From Mycolicibacter heraklionensis (GTDB lineage: Bacteria; Actinomycetota; Actinomycetes; Mycobacteriales; Mycobacteriaceae): a stretch of 64,000 bases of DNA. Position 1 is the stretch's first letter; the number at the start of each line of letters is the position of its first letter. The position numbers and the translations under genes are program-made. Positions 8,498 to 16,655 of the stretch are shown in pieces. Location: the NCBI RefSeq assembly GCF_001021505.1, contig NZ_LDPO01000001.1, positions 248,001 to 312,000 on the forward strand, written 5' to 3'. Under the pieces are notes generated by a model that saw only the letters and a list, made by a program, of their open reading frames with translations, searched no databases and was not told where the DNA came from.

Positions 8498-9913
8498 TCA
8501 GCCGAATAGTTTGATCACGTTCCCCGTCCGCTTGGTCGCCGGGCGTGCTGCCTTGGCCGGGGCGGGTGGCTCCGGCAGGGCGTTCAGCGCGCCGCCGTCC
8601 TGCTCGGGGATGTAGTCGCCGTACACGTCCAACGTCAGCGTGTAGGTCGAATGGCCGAGCCACTTGGACACCTGCATGAAGTGCACCCCCGCCGAGAGCT
8701 GCAACACCGCGAACGTGTGGCGCAGGTCGTGTAGGCGCACCCCGCGAGCGGCGGGCGTTGTCGCGGTGGCCGGGCGGCTGGCAGGTAGTCCGACCGCATC
8801 GAGCGCGGGTTTCACGATCGTGTCGTAGAACGCACCGAGCGCGAGCGGCTGCGACCAGTCCAACGGCACGGCATACCGCTGCCCGGTCGCCCGGTAACCG
8901 CCGCCGTTCTTCCGGCTCGGCCACAGCGGGGCGGTCGGCTCGTCGGCGCGCTCGTGCACGTCGGTGAGGTAGTCGGCCATCCGCACGGCCAGCCAGTCCG
9001 GCAGGGGCACAGTCCGGCGGCTGCGCTTGCTCTTGAGCGTCCCGTCTACCCACGCGCCGCCCTTGCGGCCTTTCGTACGGCGCACGTTCACCGAGCAGCG
9101 CGGGCCGGGGACGAACACCAGATCACGGACCTCTAGCCCGCTGACCTCGGCGGCGCGCAATCCGGTGTAGGCCATGAACTCAACCATCAACGCGTACACC
9201 GGGTACGCCGGTAGCGCCGGGCCGGTATAGCCAGCGGGCGGGACACCGGCAATGGCGGCGCTCAGCGCCCCGACCTGTTCGGCGGTCAGCGGGTGGTGCT
9301 CAAAGGCGGGGCGGTCTCCGGTTGCACGGGCCGCGCTGAAATCGACCGCGTCGCACGGGCTCGCCGGGATCGCCTTGTGCTGCACGGCGTACTTGAACAC
9401 TCGCCGCGTCACGTCCCACGCGTGCTTGACGGTGCCAGGGGTGAGCGGCTGGCGATTGCCTTGCGTTGACGCCCGCTGAACCAGGGAGGCGAGCAGCTGC
9501 TCACAGCGCGTGCCGGTGATCGTGGCTATGGCGGTGCCGCCGAGTTCGCCGAGCACGTAACACCGCAGCAGTCGCCCGTACTCGTCGGCGGTACCGCTCT
9601 TGAGCTTGCCCTGACTGACCTTGACCGCTTGCTGGTCGAGCCACGCCTTTGCGTAGTACCCGAACGGCAACTGTCCGGCCTTTTTCGCCTCGGCCAGGGC
9701 CGAGGTGCCCGTGGTGTGTCGGGCGGCGTTCAGCTCGTCGCGGCGGGCGGTGGCGGCGTCGTAGTCGCCGTAGGTCTCGCTGCGGGTGCGGTACTGGCCT
9801 TTGATCTGCACCCCGAAGTCATCGCGCTTCGGCTCGCGCCACAGCACGCGGAACTTGCGGATCAGCTTCCCGTCCTTACGCTGGCGCGTCACAACCGATT
9901 TCACGTGTGCCAT
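8498..9913 (-). CDS. int: Tyrosine recombinase (phage-type integrase)
   Basis: A 471-residue integrase. The N-terminal part has an AP2-like arm-binding look (RVLWREPKRDDFG), then a SAM-like core-binding domain, then the catalytic domain: Arg in YTGLRAAEVSGL, HDLRHTF box, GHSTYTLTL and the nucleophile Tyr in LDVYGDYI. These are the R-H-x-x-R-H-Y residues. It should catalyse site-specific integration and, with an accessory factor, excision at the 44-bp tRNA core. The ATG at 9913 follows the upstream stop by 4 nt, with GGGAAG as ribosome site. The gene lies just inside the left attachment site and is transcribed toward it. Confidence 0.92.
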   Translation of the reverse strand: MAHVKSVVTRQRKDGKLIRKFRVLWREPKRDDFGVQIKGQYRTRSETYGDYDAATARRDELNAARHTTGTSALAEAKKAGQLPFGYYAKAWLDQQAVKVSQGKLKSGTADEYGRLLRCYVLGELGGTAIATITGTRCEQLLASLVQRASTQGNRQPLTPGTVKHAWDVTRRVFKYAVQHKAIPASPCDAVDFSAARATGDRPAFEHHPLTAEQVGALSAAIAGVPPAGYTGPALPAYPVYALMVEFMAYTGLRAAEVSGLEVRDLVFVPGPRCSVNVRRTKGRKGGAWVDGTLKSKRSRRTVPLPDWLAVRMADYLTDVHERADEPTAPLWPSRKNGGGYRATGQRYAVPLDWSQPLALGAFYDTIVKPALDAVGLPASRPATATTPAARGVRLHDLRHTFAVLQLSAGVHFMQVSKWLGHSTYTLTLDVYGDYIPEQDGGALNALPEPPAPAKAARPATKRTGNVIKLFG

Positions 9914-9917
9914 GTGT

Positions 9918-10253
9918 TCACTTCCCTACTGCTCGTTGGGGCATGGTGCGTGCCGCCGAGTTCGGCACCTGCGGCAGGCGTCGCACCTGCCAGACTGGCG
10001 GTGCTGGCGCGGCCAGCAGGGCGGCGTGCTCGTAGTCAGCGCGGGCAGCCACGGCGGTGCGGCGCTGGCGCTCGCGATCGATGCCGTAGGCCAGCCCGGC
10101 GGCTGCCAACACGGCCAGCAGCCAGGGGTAAGCGGTGACCGAGATTAGGCCGACGACGGCCAGGGCCACGGCTGCGCCCGGGTGCCGGTCAGTCCAGCGG
10201 GCCAGCCGATAGTGCTGCTGATACCCGCAGCGCGGGCAGTTGTGAGTGCTCAT
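9918..10253 (-). CDS. Zinc-ribbon membrane protein of the element
   Basis: A 111-residue protein: an N-terminal CPRCGY motif (half zinc ribbon) at residues 6-11, one or two membrane segments (AAVALAVVGLISVTAYPWLL and LAVLAAAGLAYG) at about residues 28-60, then a charged cytoplasmic tail. The ATG at 10253 overlaps the stop of the serine recombinase gene (ATGA), and its own stop lies 4 nt before int, so the three genes form one translationally coupled unit. No known function. Confidence 0.65.
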   Translation of the reverse strand: MSTHNCPRCGYQQHYRLARWTDRHPGAAVALAVVGLISVTAYPWLLAVLAAAGLAYGIDRERQRRTAVAARADYEHAALLAAPAPPVWQVRRLPQVPNSAARTMPQRAVGK

Positions 10254-10957
10254 GCTGGCACCGCCTCGGTGTTGTGCCGCTTGAGTATTCGGGCCACTGT
10301 CGCCGCGCACCACTTGCCGCCGCGCTTTGTCGGGTGGCCCTCGGCGGTCAGCGCGTCGGCTATCGCCCGCGTCGATGCCCCCTGTGCGTCGAGCTGGCGC
10401 ATCAGCGACAGCGCGCGCTGCTCGGCGGGCACCGGCACTAGCTTGCCGCCGCGTGAGCGGTAGCCGTAGGGCAGTGCGCCGTGCGCGTAGCCACCGCGAG
10501 CCGCCTTGGCCTTGCGGGCCGCTGCCAGCCGGTCGGTTATCATCTCGCGGTCGTACTCACTGATCGCGCCGAGGATCGTGCGAACTAGCTTGCGGCTCGG
10601 GTCTTTTGACGCGCCGGTCAGCATCTCGTTTTCGTTGGCCCGGGTCGACAGCACGACGCCGCCGAACTCAGTGAGGTTGCGTAGCAACAGCTCTTGCACC
10701 ATCACGTCACGGGCTAGCCGGTCAATGCGGGCAACGACAACACCGTCTGCCCTGCCTGACTTCACGGCCGAAGCAGCGGTGCGCCATCCGCAGCGGCTCG
10801 CCAGCTCGGAGGTTCCCGAAATCGTGTCGGTCTCCCACGCGACGACCCGGTGCCCGTTCGCCCTGGCCCACTGCCTGATGGCGTCGCGCTGAACGTCCGG
10901 CCCGAATGCCTCTTGTTGGCGTGCGGTCGATGTCCGCACGTATCCGATTACTCGCAC
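10250..10957 (-). CDS. Serine recombinase (resolvase/invertase family)
   Basis: A 235-residue protein with the N-terminal resolvase domain: catalytic serine in GYVRTSTARQQ (about residue 10), VARIDRLARD with the conserved Arg pair, and the E helix region ISEYDREMITDRLAAAR. A short recombinase-type segment (HGALPYGYR) and a C-terminal helix-turn-helix (TRAIADALTAEGHPTKRGG) follow. It is much smaller than large serine integrases, so a resolvase, invertase or accessory recombinase is likelier. It is coupled to the zinc-ribbon gene and int. An element that replicates could use it for multimer resolution (inference). Confidence 0.88.
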   Translation of the reverse strand: MRVIGYVRTSTARQQEAFGPDVQRDAIRQWARANGHRVVAWETDTISGTSELASRCGWRTAASAVKSGRADGVVVARIDRLARDVMVQELLLRNLTEFGGVVLSTRANENEMLTGASKDPSRKLVRTILGAISEYDREMITDRLAAARKAKAARGGYAHGALPYGYRSRGGKLVPVPAEQRALSLMRQLDAQGASTRAIADALTAEGHPTKRGGKWCAATVARILKRHNTEAVPA

Positions 10958-11115
10958 GATGCCCCTTTCGTTAGGCCGCTGACCTGCGGTGTAGCTGTAT
11001 CTAGGAATAAAGCTACGCCCCGATCAGTCACCTGGCAACGTCTCGCGACGACGAAACACGTTGTCCCACACACCATTACGCCACCCATCGCCCATGCAAC
11101 ACATGGGGTTTGGGC

Positions 11116-11373
11116 TTATTCACGGTTTACCCGGCGCAGCTCATCGACGTAAAACTCCTGCTCACGGCCGTCTGCGAACCGCACCCGGTGCATCAGCTCG
11201 CCGCCGTCGAGCCGCACCTTGCGCACCGTCCCGACCTCGCCGAAGTGCGGTGCCCCCGGCGCGTTGACCCTCACGAGGTCGCCGTAGCCGAGCAGCGTGA
11301 CCTCGGGCCGGGCGGTGCGTTCGCCCTTCGCGGGCTGCCAGCGGTCCGGCCAGCCCCCATCCGTTCCCGTCAT
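11116..11373 (-). CDS. Small SH3-like beta-barrel protein of the element
   Basis: An 85-residue protein. The C-terminal two thirds read as a short beta-barrel domain (YGDLVRVNAPG, HFGEVGTVRKVRLDGGELM, HRVRFADGREQEFYVDELR), reminiscent of KOW/SH3-like modules found in phage and mobile-element proteins. The start at 11373 was chosen because upstream sequence in frame is low-complexity. Probably nucleic-acid or protein binding; no specific function can be given. Confidence 0.5.
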   Translation of the reverse strand: MTGTDGGWPDRWQPAKGERTARPEVTLLGYGDLVRVNAPGAPHFGEVGTVRKVRLDGGELMHRVRFADGREQEFYVDELRRVNRE

Positions 11374-11478
11374 CGCGCGGCCTGAGCGTGGCTGTGCCGT
11401 TGCGGGCGTCCGGTTACCCGCGGGCGGGGCCGCATGGGCGCACATGGGCGCACAGCGGGCAGGCCGGGGCCACTGTGG

Positions 11479-12144
11479 CTACACACGGCGGCCACGTGTC
11501 CGGCGAGTGCCCTGCGGGATCGCCGCCTGCTCGGCTGCGGCCTCTTCAAGGGTCATCAACCCAGTACCCGGCCGTTTTCGCGGCGCTGCTGTACGACCGT
11601 CTGCCGGTTCGGCCAGGTCGCCCTGCCACGGCGGGGGCTTTCGCGGCGCCGCGGTCGGCTCAGGCGGTGTAGCGGCGGCGTCGGGCTCGACTAGCTCGGC
11701 GTCGATCACCGCGGGCTCGGCGCTCGCAGCCAGGGCGGGCGGCTCGGCGCGCTGGCTGTCCTCGCGAGGCTTGCGCTCGATCCCGGCGAAAATCTTCTCC
11801 CACGGGCGCGGCTCGACGCTGACCTCGACGGCCTGCTTGGCGCTCATGCCCGCCCGGTCGAGCGCGTCGCGGATCGCGGCCAGGGCCACGGTGTCGGGTG
11901 CGTCGCCGTCGAGCGCCAGGCCGAGCAGCCGTTGCACGAGCACGTCGGCGGCTTGCTGTAGTCGCCGCTGCGCCTTGGCGCGGGTCTGCTTTGCCGCGCC
12001 GCCATGACTGCGGCAAACGTTCGACCCGATCATGCTCGGCAGTCGGCACCGCTTGCCGGTTCGCTTGCTGCGCGCCGTGCATTGCGTCTCGCCCGTCGCA
12101 AGCTCCCTCAAGAGGTCGCGGCGGTCTTGAGGTTTGTCGGTCAT
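11479..12144 (-). CDS. Zinc-binding HGG-motif phage protein
   Basis: A 221-residue protein. Residues about 20-52 hold a metal-binding pattern, C-x-(A)-x5-G-K-R-C-R-L-P...C-R-S-H-G-G, which is common in small proteins of actinobacterial phages and elements. A basic helical segment follows (KQTRAKAQRRLQQAADVL), then a Pro/Ala-rich acidic tail. Such proteins often sit near packaging genes and are sometimes annotated as small-terminase-like, but that assignment is not demonstrated here. It is separated from the next upstream small gene by 12 bp. Confidence 0.6.
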   Translation of the reverse strand: MTDKPQDRRDLLRELATGETQCTARSKRTGKRCRLPSMIGSNVCRSHGGAAKQTRAKAQRRLQQAADVLVQRLLGLALDGDAPDTVALAAIRDALDRAGMSAKQAVEVSVEPRPWEKIFAGIERKPREDSQRAEPPALAASAEPAVIDAELVEPDAAATPPEPTAAPRKPPPWQGDLAEPADGRTAAPRKRPGTGLMTLEEAAAEQAAIPQGTRRTRGRRV

Positions 12145-12156
12145 CGCGGGCTCCGT

Positions 12157-12300
12157 TCATCGGGTTCCGGGTGGTCTGGTGTTTTCGACGGGCCGGGGCG
12201 GTGCGCCGGGGTTGCGGCGCGGCCGGGTCGGGTGCCCGCCTCGGGTTCGGTGCTGCGGTGCCCACCAATACGGCGGCGTCGGCTCGGTGTAGGCGTTCAC
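12157..12300 (-). CDS. Small basic proline-rich protein
   Basis: A 47-residue frame from a GTG at 12300, preceded by a good GAGGGGG ribosome site. It encodes a Pro/Arg-rich peptide (YTEPTPPYWWAPQHRTR and onwards) without recognisable domain. It ends 12 bp before the HGG-motif gene. The continuing open frame upstream of this start lies in the iteron region and is judged non-coding. Existence is plausible but not certain. Confidence 0.4.
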   Translation of the reverse strand: MNAYTEPTPPYWWAPQHRTRGGHPTRPRRNPGAPPRPVENTRPPGTR

Positions 12301-12407
12301 GGGTGCCCCCTCGGTCGGCGGTGGGACTACGCGGCTGGCGCAGTCGGTGGCGCAGTCGGCGCACTCGGCGCAGTCACGATTTCGGCCCGTCGCCGGGCTC
12401 GCGGCGC

Positions 12408-12657
12408 TGTCCGGGTAGGTGTCCGGGTGTCCGGGCGGCTGTCCGGGTAAAAAAGCGGGCTCTACCTGCACTGTCCGGGTGTCCGGGCTACTTTCGGGCG
12501 CCCTTGCCCTATACGCGTAGGGCGCTATCTCTTTATCTCTCTTCATCTTTAAAGTTCTAAAACGAACCCGGACTACCCGGACACCGCAGGTAGAGGGAAC
12601 CTTTTGCCCGGCCCGATACCCGGACTTAGCCCGGCCCCCGGCCGTCGAACCCGGACA
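12408..12657. other. Putative replication origin of the element: inverted iteron arrays flanking an AT-rich core
   Basis: Six direct copies of TGTCCGGG(T/C) start at 12408, 12420, 12428, 12440, 12472 and 12480. Four copies in the opposite orientation, (A)CCCGGAC(A/T), lie at about 12566, 12575, 12618 and 12649. Between them are a palindrome GCCCTA-N6-TAGGGC (about 12507-12524) and an AT-rich tract 12525-12566. A 10-bp inverted repeat, CTCTACCTGC at 12460 and GCAGGTAGAG at 12586, frames the core. The array abuts the 3' end of the PrimPol-helicase gene. This symmetric layout of iterons, unwinding region and adjacent replication gene is typical of phage-satellite and plasmid origins. Confidence 0.7.
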
Positions 12658-12667
12658 GGGCAGCGGC

Positions 12668-15034
12668 CTAATCACTCGGCACCACCCGCAATTTCACGCC
12701 AGACGTGTTTCCGCACCTGAGTGCAACGCCGCGGAAGCACGGCACGCGGTCGCCGTCGACAGTGCGCTTTGTCTGCGTGATCTTGTGCCCGCCAGGCAGG
12801 GGCAGTGAGTACAGATCGCCCGCGAACTTGTTCGCGGCGGTGGCGGTGTGACCGTTCTTCTGGCACCACGCCTTCCACCGCGTGTAGAGGTCGTCTTTCG
12901 GTTCCATCAGATCGGGGCCGACATGGCAGCACTCGTCAATGAAGCTGGCGAGGTAGCTGGCGTTCTCCCGGATCACGGTCAGGATCTCTTGCCCCGATTC
13001 CGGTTGTACGAACCGCCCGCGTTTCACGAGCCGCCGGTATGCCGCCAGCGCCAGGTCCACGAACGCGGGCAGCTCGGCGGTGAGCTTGTCGTCCAGGTCG
13101 TAATCGGCGTTGTCGGCGAAGCTGTTCGGGGTGACGATCGCCAGCAGGCGGCGGCGCATCGCCCCGGCGTTGTCGGGCAGTACCGGGGCCTCGTTGCTCA
13201 ACATGATGAATGTCAACGGAAGTCGCACGCTGACTGAGCGCCGGTCGTAGGGGCGGCGCACGCTGATCGCGTCCCCGCCGACAACCTGTAGCAGTAGGTC
13301 GGTGAACCGTTTCATGTCCAGTTGCACGCGTTGATCGGAGAACGTCACGAGGGTTTTCCCAAGCAGCGGCTCAATCGGAAAGCCGTTGTTCTTGTAGTCG
13401 TCCATCCGCACGCCTGCGTGTTTCCGGCCGAGCATTCTAGATAGCAGCCGGTCGAATGTTCCTTTGCCGGACCCGGACGGGCCGACTATGACGAGCATTT
13501 TCTGAAAGCGGTCGTCACCGACGAGCCGCGTACCAACGAATTCCATCAGCGTTTCGATCGCTTCCGGGTCGTTGCCGGTCAGGTCGTTCAGGAACTTTTG
13601 CCCCGCTACCAGCTTCACATCGGGCTCGTAGTCACAGTCGATGCACTCGGTGTTGAAGTAGTCCGGCGTGTGCGGCATCAGCACCCGGTCGTCAATTCGC
13701 AACAGCCCGTTAATAAATGGCAGCACGCGGCATGTGCGGCCGTCGCGCCAAGTGCCCTCTTCCACGTCATCCGGCCACAGCGTCTCCGCCTTGAGCGCGT
13801 CAATTACGTTGGTTAGCTTGGCTTTGTCGGGGTTCCACGCGATTTCGATCCTGATCCCGTTGGCGGCGATTTTTTCGTAGTTCGCATGTTCAAGTTGCCG
13901 GTAGAGCTGCTGGCGTATCTGATCCTCACTCGTCGGGTACCAGCACCTCCGATCCCACCGAAACCAATCACCCCGCCAATACGCAATCGGCCGGCAATCT
14001 TGCTTGGCTCGTGTCACGACCTCTTGGGCCACCCTTTGCGGCTGGCCTGGGTTAGGCCAGCGATTCCGGTGCGCCCGCGCCCACAGCCCTTCGGCGCTGT
14101 CTTCGTCGGCGACGGGCACCCCGTCGCGCACCATCCGCTCAAACTCGTCGGTGTCGCCGTTGCGGTGTTCGCCGCCGATCGCCGCCTCCCAAATCGTCCG
14201 CAGCTCGCCGACAGCGTGCCGGGCCGGGAACCGCCCGGCCTTGGCTTCCCGCAGCGCCCAGCACACCGCATTCCACATGCTTTCGTGACGACCGCCGGGT
14301 GCCGGATCGAAGTCGGCCAGGATCGGGGCCAGGGCGTACGGCTCACGGTTGTCGGCGTAGGTGTCGAGAAACGCCTCGGCGTTCGTGTCCAGCTCGGACG
14401 GTGTCAGGGTCCGGGACTCGGCAGGGTCCGGGGCCGCGCTGAGCTTCGCTGCGATCTCGTCGGGCAGCAATGGGATTGGTTCAGACGGCCCGCTCGTGTA
14501 GGCGTGACCCTCGGTCGGGTGCGTCGTCGGTGCGAGCACGACCGCGCCGCCGTAGCAGCGGACCTGACCCCATACCTCCGAGCCCCTCGGCGATTTCAGC
14601 TTGCCGAGACTGCAGCCGAACCGCTCGCCGGGGCGTAGCCGCCAGATGTAGTGGCCGCGCCGGTTGTTCGGGTCGGCCGTTGTGCGGCGGAACACTGCCC
14701 GCTCAAGGTGACCCCACAGCCATTCCGGCACGTGCTCCGGCGCGTCGACATCGAGCACGAGCAATCCCGCGCCGCCGGGGTGCATCGCTATCCCGGCATC
14801 GGGCCACCGTCGCCACCAGTCCCGAATCGTGTCGAGGTCGGTCGTTGCCCGTTGCGGCCAGCCGAGCCCAAGATAGCTACCGGGGTTCTTCGTGCCGGGG
14901 CACACCGGGACGACAGGCACCCCCGCCTTGGCGTAGACCTCCGCAGCATCAGCGTTCGACATACTGCGGACATCAGGCCAGGCGGCCTGTTCGTCATCCT
15001 GGCCGCTGTTCGTCAGCTCGGGTAATGTCGACAT
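12668..15034 (-). CDS. Bifunctional primase-polymerase / SF3 helicase (element replication protein)
   Basis: A 788-residue protein with two parts. The N-terminal ~220 residues are a PrimPol domain (bifunctional primase/polymerase family) with the metal-binding DVD at 95-97 and the later motifs SEVWGQVRCYGGAVVLAP. The C-terminal ~400 residues form a D5/P4-type SF3 helicase: Walker A GPSGSGKGT near 517, Walker B-like LVTFSDQRV and the sensor LTFIMLSNEAP. It would prime and unwind DNA for replication of the excised element. The ATG at 15034 has a GGGG ribosome site. Fusions of this kind serve as Pri-Rep of phage-inducible islands and plasmids. The iteron array follows directly. Confidence 0.9.
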   Translation of the reverse strand: MSTLPELTNSGQDDEQAAWPDVRSMSNADAAEVYAKAGVPVVPVCPGTKNPGSYLGLGWPQRATTDLDTIRDWWRRWPDAGIAMHPGGAGLLVLDVDAPEHVPEWLWGHLERAVFRRTTADPNNRRGHYIWRLRPGERFGCSLGKLKSPRGSEVWGQVRCYGGAVVLAPTTHPTEGHAYTSGPSEPIPLLPDEIAAKLSAAPDPAESRTLTPSELDTNAEAFLDTYADNREPYALAPILADFDPAPGGRHESMWNAVCWALREAKAGRFPARHAVGELRTIWEAAIGGEHRNGDTDEFERMVRDGVPVADEDSAEGLWARAHRNRWPNPGQPQRVAQEVVTRAKQDCRPIAYWRGDWFRWDRRCWYPTSEDQIRQQLYRQLEHANYEKIAANGIRIEIAWNPDKAKLTNVIDALKAETLWPDDVEEGTWRDGRTCRVLPFINGLLRIDDRVLMPHTPDYFNTECIDCDYEPDVKLVAGQKFLNDLTGNDPEAIETLMEFVGTRLVGDDRFQKMLVIVGPSGSGKGTFDRLLSRMLGRKHAGVRMDDYKNNGFPIEPLLGKTLVTFSDQRVQLDMKRFTDLLLQVVGGDAISVRRPYDRRSVSVRLPLTFIMLSNEAPVLPDNAGAMRRRLLAIVTPNSFADNADYDLDDKLTAELPAFVDLALAAYRRLVKRGRFVQPESGQEILTVIRENASYLASFIDECCHVGPDLMEPKDDLYTRWKAWCQKNGHTATAANKFAGDLYSLPLPGGHKITQTKRTVDGDRVPCFRGVALRCGNTSGVKLRVVPSD

Positions 15035-15093
15035 TGCGCCCCTTTCCGCGCCCTGCCCCGGTCATCAGCAGCAGATGGCCGGGGCACCTTTTG

Positions 15094-15303
15094 CTAGACA
15101 GTGGTTTTCAGCGAACGCAAGAGGTCGATTACGTCCTGATCGCTGTAGAGGTTGCGGTGCCCGACGCGGGTCGGCTGGACCCGGCCATCCCGCACGGCAA
15201 CCCGGACAACGTTCCGGGTCATCCATCCCCCGACCTCGGCGTTGGCCTTGTCGAAAAACTCCGCTTCGGTCATGTATGGCCGTTCAATTCCCATGAGGCT
15301 CAT
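15094..15303 (-). CDS. Small helix-turn-helix protein (excisionase/MerR-like)
   Basis: A 69-residue protein. The start at 15303 has an AGAGGGGA ribosome site. The sequence MTEAEFFDKANAEV...VAVRDGRVQPTRVGHRNLYSDQDVIDLL matches the winged HTH of excisionase/MerR-type proteins, where a recognition helix is followed by a short wing ending RxGxxxxYxxxDV. It lies 59 bp upstream of the replication gene on the same strand. It could be the recombination directionality factor or a regulator of replication; sequence alone cannot separate these. Confidence 0.7.
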   Translation of the reverse strand: MSLMGIERPYMTEAEFFDKANAEVGGWMTRNVVRVAVRDGRVQPTRVGHRNLYSDQDVIDLLRSLKTTV

Positions 15304-15428
15304 CGGTTCCCCTCTTCCCTGTATGTGCGGTTGCCCGTGAAAACACAAAGACGGCAAGGCTCGCAGACCCGATACCGGGCCGTGCGCTGTTGCTCTTGCC
15401 GTCCATGCGGTCATTCAGTTGTGGCCGG

Positions 15429-15447
15429 ATGATGTTCAGATCATCAT
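15429..15447. promoter_or_regulatory. Inverted repeat ATGATG-N7-CATCAT, candidate operator
   Basis: A perfect 6-bp inverted repeat with a 7-nt spacer sits in the 222-bp gap upstream of the small HTH gene and the replication gene. It is placed where a repressor controlling the replication module would bind. The nearest candidates for binding are the element's own small HTH proteins (inference). Confidence 0.4.
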
Positions 15448-15525
15448 GCGCTCACGCTACCCCTACCGCCTCGGCTCCGCCAATGAATCCGATTGCAGTG
15501 CAATGGGTTTACAACCCTATTAGGG

Positions 15526-15705
15526 CTATTTGTGTACAGCAGTCCCACTGGCACCACGAGCGCCGCCGCGGTCTGCTTGACCCGGCGCACGCCGAGGGGT
15601 ATTGGGCCGTTGTTGCTGGGGCTCTTGGGCGGCCGCGCGCAGCTTCCGGGCATCCCGCTCGATCTGCGCCGCCGTGGCCCTGCGTTCCCGGTTACGTCGA
15701 GGCAT
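15526..15705 (-). CDS. Small basic helical protein of the element
   Basis: A 59-residue Arg/Ala/Gln-rich protein (start MPRRNRERRATAAQIERDAR) with one predicted amphipathic helix and a disordered tail. The ATG at 15705 lies within the end of the upstream gene (14-nt overlap), consistent with a tightly packed minus-strand operon from 16916. No family can be named. Confidence 0.45.
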   Translation of the reverse strand: MPRRNRERRATAAQIERDARKLRAAAQEPQQQRPNTPRRAPGQADRGGARGASGTAVHK

Positions 15706-15967
15706 CGCCGGATGCCTGCTCGGGTAGCTTCGGCAGGTACTTACGCAAGCTGTGGCTCGACGCGCTGCCGGGCTCGGGCGGTGCCCCGCCCCCGATGCCG
15801 TCAGCACCGCGAGCCGCCCCGACCTGCCCGGCCAGCCCGCGGCCCTGCCGGTTCGCCGAGGCGTTCGCGCGCCGCTGCCGGATCACCGCCCGCAGCTCCG
15901 GGCTGTTGACGCTCGGCGCATATCGGCCGGTCGTCGGGTTGCGGCGCTTGGGCTTCGGGGCGCTCAC
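15692..15967 (-). CDS. Hypothetical small basic protein
   Basis: A 91-residue protein beginning MSAPKPKRRNPTTGRYAPSV, Lys/Arg-rich at the N-terminus and Gly/Ser-rich at the C-terminus. The GTG at 15967 overlaps the stop of the upstream 219-residue gene as GTGA, a strong sign of translational coupling. No domain recognised; a DNA- or RNA-binding accessory role would fit its charge but is not shown. Confidence 0.5.
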   Translation of the reverse strand: MSAPKPKRRNPTTGRYAPSVNSPELRAVIRQRRANASANRQGRGLAGQVGAARGADGIGGGAPPEPGSASSHSLRKYLPKLPEQASGDAST

Positions 15968-16623
15968 TGCTCGCGCTCCTGCTCGGCGCGGATCGACCGC
16001 CAGCGTTCGACCATTTGGGTTCTCACGGCATCGAACGCAACACGGGCGTCCGCCTCGGCCAGGATGTCCTCGCCGAGCCGCAGGTCACACAGGTACTCGG
16101 CGCACGGCAAACACGCCTCGAAGATCAGCAGGAATTGCCCGCGCTGCACCGGCACAAACACCGTGTACACCCCGTCACCTGTGCACGCTGCGCTGTCGTG
16201 CATCGTGCAGCGGTCCAGCGGCCAGGCAGTCACCCAAAACCAGTCGTGCAGCGCAGCGTCATCCCGAAACACGTGGACAGAGTTGGGCCGATTGACAAAG
16301 TGGACGAACATCGCGGCCTGCATGCTCGGGTTGTCCGGATCGTATTTCGCAGTGCCCGCTGGGCTTTGGTCGACATATTCAAGATCATGCGACGTGTGTA
16401 GGTGGTGCATGACAGCGTTGGCACGCTCGTACATGTGCGGCATGGTGCTTGGGTCGAACAGGTCGAAGTAGTTGCCTAAACTAAAGCGGCTGAACGTATG
16501 TCGCACCGCCCTGTCAGTCTCGCGGCGAGCCTCCACATGCTGCTCGGCGCTGGCCTTGATTGCGGCGCGCTCTGCTGGCGTCACGCACGGCCCGCCGGGG
16601 TACGTTTCCATTAGGTCAGTCAT
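15964..16623 (-). CDS. Hypothetical protein of the element (219 aa)
   Basis: A 219-residue soluble protein from an ATG with a clean GAGAGGA ribosome site. Features seen: an N-terminal charged helix (PAERAAIKASAEQHVEARRE), an aromatic-rich middle (FSRFSLGNYFDLFDP), several cysteines (DRCTMHDSAACTGDG, EACLPCAEYLCDLR) that could bind metal or form disulfides, and a C-terminal helix. No known family recognised. It is the second gene of the minus-strand operon that starts at 16916. Confidence 0.6.
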   Translation of the reverse strand: MTDLMETYPGGPCVTPAERAAIKASAEQHVEARRETDRAVRHTFSRFSLGNYFDLFDPSTMPHMYERANAVMHHLHTSHDLEYVDQSPAGTAKYDPDNPSMQAAMFVHFVNRPNSVHVFRDDAALHDWFWVTAWPLDRCTMHDSAACTGDGVYTVFVPVQRGQFLLIFEACLPCAEYLCDLRLGEDILAEADARVAFDAVRTQMVERWRSIRAEQEREQ

Positions 16624-16655
16624 TGCGAACGTGTCCTCTCGAAATCGGTTGGTGT

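Noticed and set aside
11434..11460. Two tandem GGGCGCACA-like units upstream of the small SH3-like gene.
   Set aside because: Only two short copies; no evidence of a real repeat family or of a CRISPR array. No CRISPR was found anywhere in the window.
12301..12546. Open minus-strand frame continuing upstream of the small Pro-rich gene, with Pro-Asp-Thr-rich peptide.
   Set aside because: It reads through the iteron array, its composition is imposed by the repeats, and there is no ribosome site at its ATG; treated as non-coding origin DNA.
15444..15653. Minus-strand frame of 69 codons overlapping the small basic gene at 15526-15705.
   Set aside because: Overlaps a better supported frame and covers the operator-like intergenic region; no ribosome site.
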